Made by a program: the position numbers and the translations under genes. 64,000 nucleotides of DNA from an uncultured Lachnospiraceae bacterium (GTDB taxonomy: Bacteria > Bacillota > Clostridia > Lachnospirales > Lachnospiraceae). Each line of letters begins with the position of its first letter. Position 1 is the stretch's first letter. The notes under the pieces are model-generated. The model saw only the letters and a list, made by a program, of their open reading frames with translations. It ran no database searches and was not told where the DNA came from. The DNA lies in contig CANRFJ010000008.1 of assembly GCA_947629865.1 (NCBI GenBank), positions 50,677-114,676 on the forward strand. Direction: 5' to 3'. This document shows positions 44,192 through 54,637 of this stretch, piece by piece.

Positions 44192-44240
44192 TCCCCTTGT
44201 CACCATTTTGTACTCATTTTCCGCGGCGTCTGCAAGATGT

Positions 44241-45401
44241 CTATTTAATAATCCTCACGCGGATTACCCCATCCATGGCCTCCAGTTCCTCGGCGACGCC
44301 GTCAACCTCGTCCGAGCAGATGTCCAGAATGGTATAGGCGAAATTGCCAAGGCTCTTATTTACCATGTTCTCGATATTGATACCGTCCTTGGAGAACAGG
44401 GAGGTAAACCGGCTCAGCATATTCGGCACATTTTTGTGGGCTATAGTAACCCTGCTCTCAGTCGGGCACACGCCCGCGTCGCAGTTCGGATAATTTACCG
44501 AATTCTTTATGTTTCCATTTTCCAGAAATTCGCGGATCTCATGGACGGCCATTTTGGCGCAGTTGTCCTCGGATTCCTGAGTGGAAGCGCCCAGATGCGG
44601 AGTTACGATGGTATTGGGCATATTGACTGTGTTGGGATTCGGGAAGTCCACAACATATTTGCCTACCTTGCCGGAAGCCAGCGCCTCTTTCATATCCGCC
44701 TCGTTGACCAGTGTGTCGCGCGAGAAATTCAGAATGATAACGCCGTCTTTCATTTTGCTGAAGGTCTCTTTGTTTAACATGCCCTTTGTGGAGTCGAGCA
44801 GCGGCACATGCACCGTCAGATAGTCGCACATCTCGAATAATTCATCATTGGTCTTTACCATCGTGACGTCCCTGGACATATTCAGCGCATGTTCCACCGA
44901 CAGATACGGATCGCATCCGTACACGTCCATGCCCAGACGGTTGGCCGCGTTGGCCACCAGCACACCGATAGCGCCCAGCCCGATGATTCCCAGCTTCTTT
45001 CCCTTGATTTCCGTGCCGGCATAGTTTTTCTTCGCTTTCTCGGCGTCCTTTGCAATATTGGCATTGTCCTTATTTTCCCTGCACCACTGAATACCGCCGC
45101 CGATATCGCGGGCCGCCAAAAGCATAGCGGCAATCGTCAGCTCTTTTACGCCGTTTGCATTGGCTCCCGGCGTGTTGAAAACGACGATTCCCTTTTCCGC
45201 ACAGGCCTCTAACGGAATGTTATTCACACCGGCTCCGGCTCTCGCCACCGCCAGCAGGCTGTCCGGCAGTTCCATGTCGTGCATGACGGCGCTGCGGACT
45301 AAGATTGCATCTGCCTCCGCTGTATTTTCTGTTATCTCATAGTTGTCTCCCAGCATCTCCAGACCGCAGGACGCAATGGGATTTAAGCAATTGATCTTCA
45401 T
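44241..45401 (-). CDS. serA: SerA, D-3-phosphoglycerate dehydrogenase
   Basis: First committed step of serine synthesis. The 386-residue protein has the substrate domain, an NAD-binding Rossmann fold (GKKLGIIGLGAIGVLVANAA), catalytic region NFSRDTLVNEADMKEAL and VTPHLGASTQESEDNCAKMA, and a short C-terminal ACT domain (about 320-386) that senses serine. It is the compact form without the intervening domain of Bacillus SerA. Its ATG overlaps the serC stop by 4 bp. Confidence 0.95.
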   Translation of the reverse strand: MKINCLNPIASCGLEMLGDNYEITENTAEADAILVRSAVMHDMELPDSLLAVARAGAGVNNIPLEACAEKGIVVFNTPGANANGVKELTIAAMLLAARDIGGGIQWCRENKDNANIAKDAEKAKKNYAGTEIKGKKLGIIGLGAIGVLVANAANRLGMDVYGCDPYLSVEHALNMSRDVTMVKTNDELFEMCDYLTVHVPLLDSTKGMLNKETFSKMKDGVIILNFSRDTLVNEADMKEALASGKVGKYVVDFPNPNTVNMPNTIVTPHLGASTQESEDNCAKMAVHEIREFLENGNIKNSVNYPNCDAGVCPTESRVTIAHKNVPNMLSRFTSLFSKDGINIENMVNKSLGNFAYTILDICSDEVDGVAEELEAMDGVIRVRIIK

Positions 45402-46489
45402 TTTTTTCCTCCATTTTCTTCCTCAAACTTTTTCATAAAGGCCACTAACTTCTCCACGCCCTCTTTCGGCATGGCATTGTAAATACTGGCGCGCATACCG
45501 CCCACTGTTCTGTGCCCTTTCAGATTTTCAAATCCGGCCGCCTTCGCCTCTGCCACAAACTTGGCGTCCAGCTCCTTATCTCCCGTGACAAACGGCACAT
45601 TCATTAAAGAGCGATCCTCCTTGCGAACCGTGCCCTTAAACAGGCTGGAGGAATCCAGAAAATCATAGAGTATCCTGGCCTTCTCCTCATTTCTTTTCTT
45701 CATCTCAGACAGACCGCCCATCTTCTTCAGCCACTTGAATACCTTGCCGCAGATATAAATGCCATAGGCCGGCGGTGTGTTGTAGAGGGACTGCGCGTCC
45801 GCATGAACCTTGTACTGAAGCATCGTGGGAACGCTTTTGTCCACTTCCTCCGGAATCAGATCCTCCCGTATAATCACGATTACCACACCGGCAGGGCCAA
45901 TATTTTTCTGTACGCCGCCATAGATCACGCCGTACCTGGATACGTCCACCGGCTCTGACAAAAAGCAGGAGGAGACGTCTGCCACCAGCGTTTTTCCCTT
46001 GGTGTTCGGCAGCTCCCTGTACTTGGTGCCGTAGATAGTATTGTTCTCGCAGATATATACATAGTCGGCATCTTCGTCAATCGGCAGATCCGAGCAGTCC
46101 GGTATATAGGAAAAAGTCTTATCCTCAGAGGAGGCAATCTTCACTGCCTTCCCGTATTTGCACGCCTCTGCATAGGCTTTTTTCGCCCACTGGCCGGTCA
46201 CAATATAATCCGCCACGCCGTTCTTCATAAGATTCATCGGAATCATGGCGAACTGCTGGGAAGCGCCTCCCTGCAAAAACAGAACCTTATAATTGTCCGG
46301 TATATCCATCAGATCGCGCAGATCCTGCTCTGCCTCCTTAATGATCGCGTCATAGGCGGCGGAGCGATGGCTCATCTCCATAACGGACATGCCGGTTCCC
46401 TTATAATCCAGCATCTCATCTGCTGCCTCTTTTAATACTTCCTCCGGCAATACCGCCGGGCCTGCTGAAAAGTTATACACTCTAGCCAC
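45398..46489 (-). CDS. serC: SerC, phosphoserine aminotransferase
   Basis: Converts 3-phosphohydroxypyruvate to phosphoserine; class V PLP fold. The 363-residue protein has FSAGPAVLPEEVLKEAADEM, the substrate motif SHRSAAYDAIIKEAEQDLRD, the PLP lysine in GVQKNIGPAGVVIV and RDDRSLMNVPF-like VRKEDRSLMNVPFVTG. GGAGG precedes the ATG. The operon order serC-serA is transcribed away from ilvB. The first step partner serB is not in the window. Confidence 0.95.
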   Translation of the reverse strand: MARVYNFSAGPAVLPEEVLKEAADEMLDYKGTGMSVMEMSHRSAAYDAIIKEAEQDLRDLMDIPDNYKVLFLQGGASQQFAMIPMNLMKNGVADYIVTGQWAKKAYAEACKYGKAVKIASSEDKTFSYIPDCSDLPIDEDADYVYICENNTIYGTKYRELPNTKGKTLVADVSSCFLSEPVDVSRYGVIYGGVQKNIGPAGVVIVIIREDLIPEEVDKSVPTMLQYKVHADAQSLYNTPPAYGIYICGKVFKWLKKMGGLSEMKKRNEEKARILYDFLDSSSLFKGTVRKEDRSLMNVPFVTGDKELDAKFVAEAKAAGFENLKGHRTVGGMRASIYNAMPKEGVEKLVAFMKKFEEENGGKK

Positions 46490-46594
46490 TTTTAAATCCT
46501 CCTTACAATCCTCGTTGAAAATGTTATTTCAAACCGTGCGCCGGAATTTCCGGCGCGCCGGCCTTTTATCACTGTCGCCTGCCAGTTCTCTCCG

Positions 46595-48292
46595 TCACCT
46601 GCCGGCTCCGGCCGCCTGGTCTTTCTCGTCAAAGGCATCTTCGATTGCCGAGCCCGGCGCCACCATCGGCCACACCTTATCGTCATGGTCGATGACTACC
46701 TCGATCACTACCGGTTCTCCGGCGCCGATCGCCGTCTTTATGGCATCGTCAACCTCCTCCTTCGCTGTCACGCGAATCGCCTTCGCGCCCATGGCCTCCG
46801 ACACCTTGCAGTAGTCCAGTTTATCCTCTAATATGGTATTGGAATACCGCTTCCCGTAGAACAGCGTCTGCCACTGCCGCACCATTCCAAGCGCATGGTT
46901 GTTGAAGACAATCTCTATGATTGGAATGTTATAGCGGGTAGCCGTAGCAATCTCATTCATATTCATGCGGAAACACCCGTCTCCGGCAATATTGATAACC
47001 GTAGCGTCCGGCTGTCCCACCTTGGCGCCGATACAGGCCCCCAGGCCATAGCCCATGGTTCCCATACCGCCGGACGTGATAAAATGTCTCGGACTGCGAT
47101 ACCTGTAATACTGTGCGGCCCACATCTGATGCTGCCCCACGTCGGTTGTAATGATGGCCTGATTGTCAGTCAGCGCACTGATGCGCTCGATTACATAGGG
47201 GCCGGTCAGTCCGTCCGGATTGTATGTCATTGGCAGGGCTTCCTTCCTTGCCATGACCTTGTCAATCCATTCCCTGTGATACTGCTGCTCCAGCTTCCTG
47301 TTCATAATCTCCAGTATCGATTTCAAATCACCGATCAGAGAGTAGTCCACCATGATATTTTTGTTTATCTCCGCCGGATCAATGTCAATATGGACAATTT
47401 TGGCATTGTAGGCAAATCTCTTGGCATTTCCGATTACACGGTCGGAAAAACGGGAACCGAGCACCAGCAGAAGGTCGCACTCCGTGACGCTCAGATTGGC
47501 GGTCTTGGTTCCGTGCATACCGAGCATTCCCACATAGTATGCATCCGTTCCGTCATAGGCTCCCTTGCCCATCAGGGTGTCAGTGACCGGCGCGTCTACC
47601 TTTTTCACAAACTCTTTCAGTTCCGCCTCCGCACCGGAGATAACGGCGCCGCCGCCCACAAAGATCATTGGTTTTTTCGATGCGCGGATCAGATTCAGCA
47701 CTGCCTCCATCTCGTGCTGGTCGATCGTATCCACCTGCCGCTGGATAATATCCGGCGTCTGGGGGGTAAACTCCGTCACCGCCGCCGTCACATCCTTCGT
47801 CACATCTACCAGCACCGGGCCCGGCCGCCCCGTCTGGGCGATCTTAAAGGCGCGGCGCATGACTCCGGCCAGGTCTTTTATATCCTTTACAATAAAACTA
47901 TGCTTCGTAATCGGCATGGTAACACCGGCAATATCCACCTCCTGGAAGGAGTCCTTGCCCAAAAGCGGCAGGGTGACATTACAGGTAATCGCCACCATCG
48001 GCACCGAGTCCATATAGGCAGTGGCAATGCCCGTAACCAGGTTCGTGGCTCCCGGCCCGCTGGTCGCCATACAGACGCCGACGCGCCCCGTGGCCCTGGC
48101 GTATCCGTCCGCCGCATGGGCAGCCCCCTGCTCATGGGAGGTCAGCACATGGCGGAGTTTGTCCTGATAGCGGTACAATTCATCATACACATTTAAAATA
48201 GCACCGCCCGGATATCCAAAAATTGTGTCTACTCCCTGCTCCAACAGACATTCTATTATAATCTGTGAACCGTTTAACTGCATATCCTGCAC
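46595..48292 (-). CDS. ilvB: IlvB, acetolactate synthase catalytic subunit
   Basis: ThDP-dependent enzyme making acetolactate for valine and leucine (and acetohydroxybutyrate for isoleucine). The 565-residue protein has IFGYPGGAILNVYDELY, the catalytic glutamate in TSHEQGAAHAADGYARATG, and the ThDP motif IAGDGCFRMNMNEIATATRY, plus an FAD-binding middle domain. GAGGTGCAGGATATGCAGTT marks the start. It lies 37 bp downstream of ilvD. No ilvN regulatory subunit follows. Confidence 0.95.
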   Translation of the reverse strand: MQDMQLNGSQIIIECLLEQGVDTIFGYPGGAILNVYDELYRYQDKLRHVLTSHEQGAAHAADGYARATGRVGVCMATSGPGATNLVTGIATAYMDSVPMVAITCNVTLPLLGKDSFQEVDIAGVTMPITKHSFIVKDIKDLAGVMRRAFKIAQTGRPGPVLVDVTKDVTAAVTEFTPQTPDIIQRQVDTIDQHEMEAVLNLIRASKKPMIFVGGGAVISGAEAELKEFVKKVDAPVTDTLMGKGAYDGTDAYYVGMLGMHGTKTANLSVTECDLLLVLGSRFSDRVIGNAKRFAYNAKIVHIDIDPAEINKNIMVDYSLIGDLKSILEIMNRKLEQQYHREWIDKVMARKEALPMTYNPDGLTGPYVIERISALTDNQAIITTDVGQHQMWAAQYYRYRSPRHFITSGGMGTMGYGLGACIGAKVGQPDATVINIAGDGCFRMNMNEIATATRYNIPIIEIVFNNHALGMVRQWQTLFYGKRYSNTILEDKLDYCKVSEAMGAKAIRVTAKEEVDDAIKTAIGAGEPVVIEVVIDHDDKVWPMVAPGSAIEDAFDEKDQAAGAGR

Positions 48293-48328
48293 CTCTTTCC
48301 TATCAATGTCTCTCTTTCCCGTCCGTAT

Positions 48329-49990
48329 TTATTTTTCCAAAATGGCTCCCCTGCTGCCCGATGTGACCATATTGGCATAGCGGGCCAGATAGCCCGTATT
48401 GACCTTCGGCTCCCTCGGCTGCCATTTCCTGCGTCTCGCTTCCATCTCCTCCGGAGACACGTCTACATTCAGCGTATTCTCCGGAATGTTGATCTTAATG
48501 ATGTCGCCCTCCTCGACCAGAGCAATCGGGCCTCCCACGGCCGCCTCCGGAGAAACATGGCCGATGGATGCGCCGCGGGACGCACCGGAGAATCGTCCGT
48601 CTGTGATCAGCGCCACAGATGAGCCAAGGCCCATGCCGGCAATGGCGGAGGTCGGATTGAGCATCTCCCTCATGCCGGGGCCTCCCTTCGGCCCCTCGTA
48701 ACGGATAACCACGACGTCCCCTGCCACGATTTTGCCTCCCTTAATGGCGGCAATGGCGTCCTCCTCGCAGTCGAAGACTCTGGCCGGCCCCTCGTGCACC
48801 ATCATCTCCGGCACGACTGCCGAGCGCTTGACGACGCCGGAATCCGGAGCGATATTTCCCTTTAAGACGGCGATTCCGCCCGTCTCGCTGTACGGATTGT
48901 CAATCGGACGGATAACCTCCGGATCGCGGTTGACCGCCCCCTCGATATTTTCGCCTACCGTCTTGCCGGTAGCAGTTATCAGATCGGTGTATAAAAGTCC
49001 CTTTTTATTTAATTCATTCATGACGGCGTAGACACCTCCGGCCTCGTTGAGCTGCTCCATATAGGTCGGCCCCGCCGGCGCCAGATGACACAGGTTCGGC
49101 GTCTTTGCGCTGATCTCATTGGCAATGTCAAGATTCAATTCCACGCCGGCCTCATGGGCAATAGCCGGAAGATGAAGCATGGTATTGGTAGAACATCCAA
49201 GCGCCATATCCACTGTCATGGCGTTTAAGAAAGCCTTCTCCGACATGATATCCCGCGGGCAGATATTGCGGCGGTACAGCTCCATCACCTGCATACCGGC
49301 GTGTTTGGCCAGTTTGATGCGGTCTGAATAGACTGCCGGAATCGTACCGTTTCCCTGAAGTCCCATACCGATCGCCTCGGTGAGGCAGTTCATGGAATTG
49401 GCCGTATACATACCGGAACATGAGCCGCAGGTCGGACAGGCGTGGCTGACATAATCGTCCACCTGCTCCTCCGTCATCTTACCGGCCGCATGAGCGCCCA
49501 CTGCCTCAAACATACTGGAGAGCGAAGTCCTCTTTCCCTGCACATGCCCCGCCAGCATCGGGCCGCCGCTGACAAACACCGTCGGCACATTGACTCGGGC
49601 GGCCGCCATCAGAAGCCCCGGCACGTTCTTGTCACAGTTTGGCACCATGACCAGCGCGTCAAAGGCGTGGGCCAATGCCATACACTCGGTGGAATCCGCG
49701 ATCAGATCCCTGGTGACAAGCGAGTATTTCATGCCCACATGTCCCATGGCGATTCCATCGCACACGGCGATGGCCGGAAATACAATCGGAGTACCGCCCG
49801 CCATGGCGACGCCCACTTTGACGGCCTCCACTATCTTATCCAGGTTCATATGTCCTGGCACAATTTCATTGTAAGAACTGACAATACCGACTAACGGCCT
49901 ATCCAGCTCCTCTTTCGTCATACCCAGCGCGTTAAACAGCGAGCGCTGAGGTGCAGTCTGCATTCCTTTTTTTACCGAATCACTTTTCAT
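48329..49990 (-). CDS. ilvD: IlvD, dihydroxy-acid dehydratase
   Basis: Third step of branched-chain amino acid synthesis. The 553-residue protein carries the Fe-S cysteines in [10 protein letters not shown] and [19 protein letters not shown], and the C-terminal motif [20 protein letters not shown]. It lies 2 bp from the leuB stop, so the two are coupled. The operon order leuB-ilvD-ilvB is common in Lachnospiraceae. Confidence 0.96.
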   Translation of the reverse strand: MKSDSVKKGMQTAPQRSLFNALGMTKEELDRPLVGIVSSYNEIVPGHMNLDKIVEAVKVGVAMAGGTPIVFPAIAVCDGIAMGHVGMKYSLVTRDLIADSTECMALAHAFDALVMVPNCDKNVPGLLMAAARVNVPTVFVSGGPMLAGHVQGKRTSLSSMFEAVGAHAAGKMTEEQVDDYVSHACPTCGSCSGMYTANSMNCLTEAIGMGLQGNGTIPAVYSDRIKLAKHAGMQVMELYRRNICPRDIMSEKAFLNAMTVDMALGCSTNTMLHLPAIAHEAGVELNLDIANEISAKTPNLCHLAPAGPTYMEQLNEAGGVYAVMNELNKKGLLYTDLITATGKTVGENIEGAVNRDPEVIRPIDNPYSETGGIAVLKGNIAPDSGVVKRSAVVPEMMVHEGPARVFDCEEDAIAAIKGGKIVAGDVVVIRYEGPKGGPGMREMLNPTSAIAGMGLGSSVALITDGRFSGASRGASIGHVSPEAAVGGPIALVEEGDIIKINIPENTLNVDVSPEEMEARRRKWQPREPKVNTGYLARYANMVTSGSRGAILEK

Positions 49991-49992
49991 CG

Positions 49993-51084
49993 TTATCTCC
50001 TCCTGATTTCTGCTGCAATGGCATCTCCCATTTCCCTCGTGCCCAAGAGCGTCTTGCCCTCAGCCATGATATCCACAGTTCGAAGCCCTTTTTTCAGGAC
50101 TTCCTGTACCGCTCCCTCAACTGCGTCGGCCTCCTCCGTCAGATTAAAGGAATAGCGCAGCATCATTGCGGCCGACAGGACAGTGGCAATCGGATTGGCC
50201 TTATTCTGACCGGCTATATCCGGCGCCGAGCCGTGGCTCGGTTCATAAAGTCCCAGCGTCCCCTCTCCGAGGCTGGCAGATGCCAGCATACCGATAGAGC
50301 CTGTCACCATGCTGGCCTCGTCCGACAAGATGTCGCCAAACATGTTTTCCGTCAGAATGACGTCAAACTGCCTGGGATCGTGGACGATCTGCATCGCACA
50401 GTTATCCACCAGCATATCGCTCAGCTCCACCTCCGGATATCCGGCGCTGACCTCCTTTACGACCTTGCGCCAGAGCCTTGAGGAATCCAGTACGTTCGCC
50501 TTATCCACACTGCACACCCTCCGGTTCCGCTTCATCGCTATGTCAAAGGCCCAGCGGGCAATCCGGCGGATTTCCGTCTCGTTATAAGTCAGGGTGTCCG
50601 TGGCCTCCCGCACACCGTTTACCTCCCTGGTGTGGCGCTCCCCAAAATACAGGCCTCCCGTCAGCTCCCTCGTGATGACAAAATCAAAACCGCCCTCCGT
50701 CAGTTCTTCCTTCAGCGGACAGGCGCCGCTCAGTTCGTCAAAGAGGACAGCCGGACGCAGGTTGCAGAACAGTCCCAGGCCCTTGCGTATCTTCAGAAGT
50801 CCCGCTTCCGGCCTTTTGTCCGGCGGGAGTTCGTACCAACGGCTCTGCCCCACGTTGCCACCGACGGCCCCCAACAGTACGGAGTCGCTTTTTTTCGCTC
50901 TCTCGAGCGTCTCATCGGTCAGAGGTTCCCCGTATTTATCAATGGAACATCCTCCCATCAGAAGTTCTTCATAATGAAAGGTATGTCCGTATACTTCTCC
51001 TATCTTTTCCAGCACCTTCCGCGCCTCGGCCACTATCTCCGGGCCGATGCCGTCTCCCGGAATCACCGCTATATTAAAATCCAT
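49993..51084 (-). CDS. leuB: LeuB, 3-isopropylmalate dehydrogenase
   Basis: Oxidises 3-isopropylmalate in leucine synthesis. The 363-residue protein has [52 protein letters not shown] and [20 protein letters not shown]. The ATG at 51084 is chosen because it starts the family's [12 protein letters not shown]; 51090 is also possible. A strong promoter lies upstream. leuA, leuC and leuD are not present. Confidence 0.95.
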   Translation of the reverse strand: MDFNIAVIPGDGIGPEIVAEARKVLEKIGEVYGHTFHYEELLMGGCSIDKYGEPLTDETLERAKKSDSVLLGAVGGNVGQSRWYELPPDKRPEAGLLKIRKGLGLFCNLRPAVLFDELSGACPLKEELTEGGFDFVITRELTGGLYFGERHTREVNGVREATDTLTYNETEIRRIARWAFDIAMKRNRRVCSVDKANVLDSSRLWRKVVKEVSAGYPEVELSDMLVDNCAMQIVHDPRQFDVILTENMFGDILSDEASMVTGSIGMLASASLGEGTLGLYEPSHGSAPDIAGQNKANPIATVLSAAMMLRYSFNLTEEADAVEGAVQEVLKKGLRTVDIMAEGKTLLGTREMGDAIAAEIRRR

Positions 51085-51132
51085 ACGCACCCTCCATATA
51101 GTATCTGTCTTTTAGGATTCTTTTATCTTTTT

Positions 51133-51161
51133 AGTATAAAGAAAAGGGCGCGTTATGTCAA
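51133..51161 (-). promoter_or_regulatory. Strong sigma-A promoter of leuB-ilvD-ilvB
   Basis: Perfect TTGACA (51156-51161), a 17-bp spacer and TATACT (51133-51138). The leader to leuB is short (about 45 bp), so no T-box or leader peptide fits. No clear CodY box was seen. Confidence 0.75.
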
Positions 51162-51292
51162 GTGCGAGCCGCAACATGAGAGGGCGCAGAAGAAAAAAAT
51201 ATCGGAATCCGCTCTTTTTTTACTGGCAATTTATAGAAATCCGTGATAAATTATATATAGACATAATACAAATGAGTAAAAGGAGGAAACGT

Positions 51293-51613
51293 ATGATTCT
51301 GACAACCACTGAGCACATCGAGGGCTACAACATTCAGACTCTCGGACTGGTGCAGGGCAGCACTATCCAGTCCAAAAACATGTTCAAGGACATGGGTTCC
51401 GGCTTTAAGAGCATGGTGGGCGGCGAGTTAAAGGCCTATACCAAAATGATGGAACAGGCCAGGGAAGTCGCCACCGGCCGCATGATTGAAAAAGCGGAGA
51501 CCATGGGCGCCGACGCTATTATATGCCTGCGCTTCAACTCCGCATCCGTCATGCAGGGAGCAGCGGAAATTATGGTTTACGGCACAGCCGTAAAGCTCGT
51601 AAAGGCAGAATGA
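51293..51613 (+). CDS. YbjQ-family (UPF0145) protein
   Basis: A 106-residue protein covering the whole YbjQ/heavy-metal-binding domain (ILTTTEHIEGYNIQTLGLVQ, GGELKAYTKMMEQAREVATG, MGADAIICLRFNSASVM). Members form pentamers; function is uncertain. The ATG at 51293 is seven bases from GGAGG. It is divergent from leuB and followed by a terminator. Confidence 0.88.
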   Translation: MILTTTEHIEGYNIQTLGLVQGSTIQSKNMFKDMGSGFKSMVGGELKAYTKMMEQAREVATGRMIEKAETMGADAIICLRFNSASVMQGAAEIMVYGTAVKLVKAE

Positions 51614-51642
51614 TATCCGGCTGAAAAAACAGCCGACCGTTT

Positions 51643-51686
51643 TCCCCCGCCGGATAGATGAACTTCCGGGCGGGGGATTGTTTTTT
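51643..51686 (+). terminator. Terminator after the YbjQ gene
   Basis: CCCCCGCC pairs with GGCGGGGG (plus GGA/TCC inside a bulge), followed by ATTGTTTTTTC. A standard intrinsic terminator 30 bp past the stop. Confidence 0.85.
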
Positions 51687-51736
51687 CTTTCGGAACGCCT
51701 GCTGCTTATACCGCCTGTTCCCAATACCTGAATTCT

Positions 51737-52663
51737 CTAACTGAAAAGAGGATATACCGCAATCCATTTGGATATTATGCTGCCGCCGTCCAGTTGTAAA
51801 ACCTCTGACAGTATCATAGGTACAAAAATAGCGGCTGTCAAAAGAAGGATTCCCGCTTTCTTACTTTTCACAAAACAGAGTACCGTGCAAAAAACCGCTG
51901 ACATAACAGCAACATTGAATATCCGAAGCACAAGGATTATAATGAGCCATTGCCCGATATTGGCAGAAATTTTTACATCTGACAGACAGGAAATACTCTG
52001 TACAGGTGCAGACAAATTATTATCCGGAAAAAAGCAGCCCGTAATACCATACTCCTCCAGTCCATATATGACCGTACAGATTATACTTATTACCACAATG
52101 GCAGCTACCTTCTCCAACCAGATCCCGCGCTTTCCTATGCGGGTGATGCCAATGACCGGAGCCAGTTCCCTTGACTCACAGCATACCAGCAGAACTGCCA
52201 GAAGAAAAACGGACAGAATCAGTCCCCACTGATTTCGTCCGGAATCAAAAAGTTGGTTATAATATCCGTCAAAAATCAGCCAAAAACCATTTTTCCGGTT
52301 ACTGCGATACCTCTCATAGACCAGATCAATCGCATCTTTTCTGCTGTCCATAAGATGAAAATCATCTCTGTACTTCATGTAGTCGTCTACATCAATCTCA
52401 CCTTTCCGGTATTTCTGTTCCATCTCGCTCTCACTGCCAAGTATATCGTCCCGTTTTTTTATGAGGGATTCTATTTTCTCCGCTCTGGCATCCGTTATTT
52501 CTCCGCCAACCTCACTGTAAACGCTCTGCAGCACAGGGGTGTTGGCTGCCTTTTCCACTCCCCTGTTCTGCAGCCAGAAACAAAAGCAGAATAAAATGTC
52601 TATCACCAGAAGGCAAAATATTATTTTAACACTTATAATCTTTCTGCACTCATATTTAATCAT
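51737..52663 (-). CDS. ABC-2-type membrane protein (second permease of the island)
   Basis: A 308-residue membrane protein with an N-terminal span, a charged extracytoplasmic stretch (EIDVDDYMKYRDDFHLMDSR) and about five C-terminal spans, the ABC-2 exporter pattern. It follows the other permease with a 4-bp overlap. The sequence is AT-rich with many ATA and AAA codons, unlike the adjacent biosynthetic genes. Its substrate is unknown; this plan also occurs in lantibiotic-immunity-type and antimicrobial-peptide exporters. Confidence 0.7.
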   Translation of the reverse strand: MIKYECRKIISVKIIFCLLVIDILFCFCFWLQNRGVEKAANTPVLQSVYSEVGGEITDARAEKIESLIKKRDDILGSESEMEQKYRKGEIDVDDYMKYRDDFHLMDSRKDAIDLVYERYRSNRKNGFWLIFDGYYNQLFDSGRNQWGLILSVFLLAVLLVCCESRELAPVIGITRIGKRGIWLEKVAAIVVISIICTVIYGLEEYGITGCFFPDNNLSAPVQSISCLSDVKISANIGQWLIIILVLRIFNVAVMSAVFCTVLCFVKSKKAGILLLTAAIFVPMILSEVLQLDGGSIISKWIAVYPLFS

Positions 52664-53868
52664 TTAGTATGTCTCCTCACTCTCTCATATAGCAAAACAA
52701 TACCGGCCGTCCCGATAAGAATCACCGCCAGTATGACAGGAATAGAGTATGTCGGATATTCCGCTCCCTGAATTTGTATATACCTTGGCTGCTCCATATA
52801 ATAGCCGAACTGAATCATAGAAAACGGGTTAAAAATCTTTTCCGCCGCCAATATCCGATAAAAGGCCGGCTCAGATAACAGATACCAATTGCTCATATCC
52901 GACAGATATACATTGCTATATATCAGCGTGTCCAATAAATCTGGCAAAAGCATGATTACAAAAATCCCCAGCGCTGCCAAAAGGGTATAATTTCCTTTTC
53001 TTATTATCTTTGAGAGCAACAGCGTAAACATCACTACCAGAACGGACACCAGAAACAACGAGGCCGCCTGATTTACAAAAAAACCTTTTACCGTCAGGCC
53101 AGAGGCGCACAACTGATAACCGTCTGCCAGAAAAAGAGGCTGCTCCCAATCGCTTCCTGTCATTCCGACAAAAAAAATCTGCGAAGCTAAATATACCATC
53201 CAGAAATAAATATTCAGTATGACAGCAGATAGAATCCCTGTCGCTATTTTCGCCATGGTTATCGTCCACTGCCCCCGCTTAGTTACACACAGAAGCAGAT
53301 TCATATTATTCTCATATTCCATGGAAAAGGAAAAACTCAGAATAATAATGAGAGCAAGGCATGGCAGCCAGCCAAAGGACATACTGCGAACAATTGCGGT
53401 CAGTTTTGTCCTGTCCGCAAGCATATAATTGTTCTCTTTCTCATAATCATGGGAATCTTTGTCCAATTTATCGACAATCAACGCCGTGTTTTCATTTCTT
53501 TTTTTAATAACTTCCATGCAGGTTATGAGTTCATTTAAAAAGGAATAATCATTCACTCTGGTACTGGTATACTTCCCCCTCTTTTTCATTGCCTCTGTAT
53601 TCGCCTGCTGTGTGCCGTCTTCCTTTTCTTCATACAACTCACGGTACAGTTCGTCCCTCTCCTCTGTCACTTTCTGCTCATCGGCAACTGTAAACGAGCG
53701 GACGGCATGAGAATAAAAATCCTGCCGCTCCGTCTTTTCAAAGAAAAGTCCCCCCTCAATCATCAAAAAAACTATTATAAGCCATGCCAAAGTGAGCAAC
53801 AAGATAATTATAAAATTATTCTTTGAGAACACATATTTTTTCAGTTCATATTTAATCGCCTGAATCAT
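52660..53868 (-). CDS. ABC-2-type membrane protein (first permease of the island)
   Basis: A 402-residue membrane protein. An N-terminal span (NFIIILLLTLAWLIIVFLMI) is followed by a long charged, predicted extracytoplasmic segment (about 45-165, rich in Glu and Lys) and then at least five spans. It overlaps the ATPase gene by 17 bp and the second permease by 4 bp, so the three form a translationally coupled exporter unit. Confidence 0.72.
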   Translation of the reverse strand: MIQAIKYELKKYVFSKNNFIIILLLTLAWLIIVFLMIEGGLFFEKTERQDFYSHAVRSFTVADEQKVTEERDELYRELYEEKEDGTQQANTEAMKKRGKYTSTRVNDYSFLNELITCMEVIKKRNENTALIVDKLDKDSHDYEKENNYMLADRTKLTAIVRSMSFGWLPCLALIIILSFSFSMEYENNMNLLLCVTKRGQWTITMAKIATGILSAVILNIYFWMVYLASQIFFVGMTGSDWEQPLFLADGYQLCASGLTVKGFFVNQAASLFLVSVLVVMFTLLLSKIIRKGNYTLLAALGIFVIMLLPDLLDTLIYSNVYLSDMSNWYLLSEPAFYRILAAEKIFNPFSMIQFGYYMEQPRYIQIQGAEYPTYSIPVILAVILIGTAGIVLLYERVRRHTK

Positions 53869-54592
53869 ACAATTTTCTCCCCGTCAACTGAAGATAATAC
53901 TGTTCCAGTCCTGACAAATTATTTTTTTCGATATAGTTTCTGTAATAATTTTTATCATAATTCTGCAGTACTTTCCCCTCATTCATGACCAGAATATAAT
54001 CTGCGATTTCCTCGATATCGGAAACAATATGTGTAGACAGAAGTACGATGGAATTTTCTCCTGTCTGACGTACCATATTCTTAAATTCCGCCCTCTCCTC
54101 CAGATCCAGGCCCACCGTGGGCTCGTCCAGCAGCAAAACGGACGGTTTCCCCAAAAATGCCTGGGCAATTCCGAGCCGCTGCTTCATTCCTCCAGAATAT
54201 GTGCTTATGCGGTTATCTTTCACCGAATACAGATTCACCCTTTTCAAAAGTTCATCTATCTGTTCGGTATCTCCCGCCTTTCCTCCCTTCAGATGATATA
54301 TGTATTTCATAAAATCATATCCGGTAAAATGGCTGTAAAATCCCATTTTTTGCGGCAGATACCCAACTGCCGAATGATACTCCTGCACGATGTCATATAC
54401 GTTTTTCCCGTCGCAAAAAACCTCTCCTTCCGAGGGAGGCAAAACCGTAGCAATAATATTTAGCAACGTTGTTTTTCCCGCTCCATTGGGGCCCAACAAA
54501 CCATAAATACCCCTCTCAAAACTCTGATTCACATCAGATAAAACGGTTTTTTTCCGATAGCGTTTACTAATGTTTTTAATTTCTAATTTCAT
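53852..54592 (-). CDS. ABC transporter ATP-binding protein
   Basis: A 246-residue ATPase with Walker A GPNGAGKTTLLNI, Q-loop LPQKMGF, the signature TYSGGMKQRLGIAQAF, Walker B VLLLDEPTVGLD and the H-loop STHIVSDIEEIA. This is the CcmA/BcrA exporter type. The ATG at 54592 follows GGAGG by five bases; the 54628 ATG is not supported. It powers the permeases at 51737-53868. Confidence 0.93.
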   Translation of the reverse strand: MKLEIKNISKRYRKKTVLSDVNQSFERGIYGLLGPNGAGKTTLLNIIATVLPPSEGEVFCDGKNVYDIVQEYHSAVGYLPQKMGFYSHFTGYDFMKYIYHLKGGKAGDTEQIDELLKRVNLYSVKDNRISTYSGGMKQRLGIAQAFLGKPSVLLLDEPTVGLDLEERAEFKNMVRQTGENSIVLLSTHIVSDIEEIADYILVMNEGKVLQNYDKNYYRNYIEKNNLSGLEQYYLQLTGRKLYDSGD

Positions 54593-54637
54593 AAGCGCCT
54601 CCTGCTGCCATTTTCCGAAATAATTCACGGATTGTCC

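Noticed and set aside
44108..44240. Tetrahydrofolate riboswitch before folC
   Set aside because: The hairpin lies where a serA terminator is expected, and the conserved bases of that riboswitch class were not found.
46895..48196. A 433-codon open frame on the plus strand
   Set aside because: Antisense to ilvB, whose motifs are certain; no ribosome site and no recognisable domain.
51085..51292. T-box or leader-peptide attenuator before leuB
   Set aside because: The start codon is only about 45 bp from the -10 element, too short for either.
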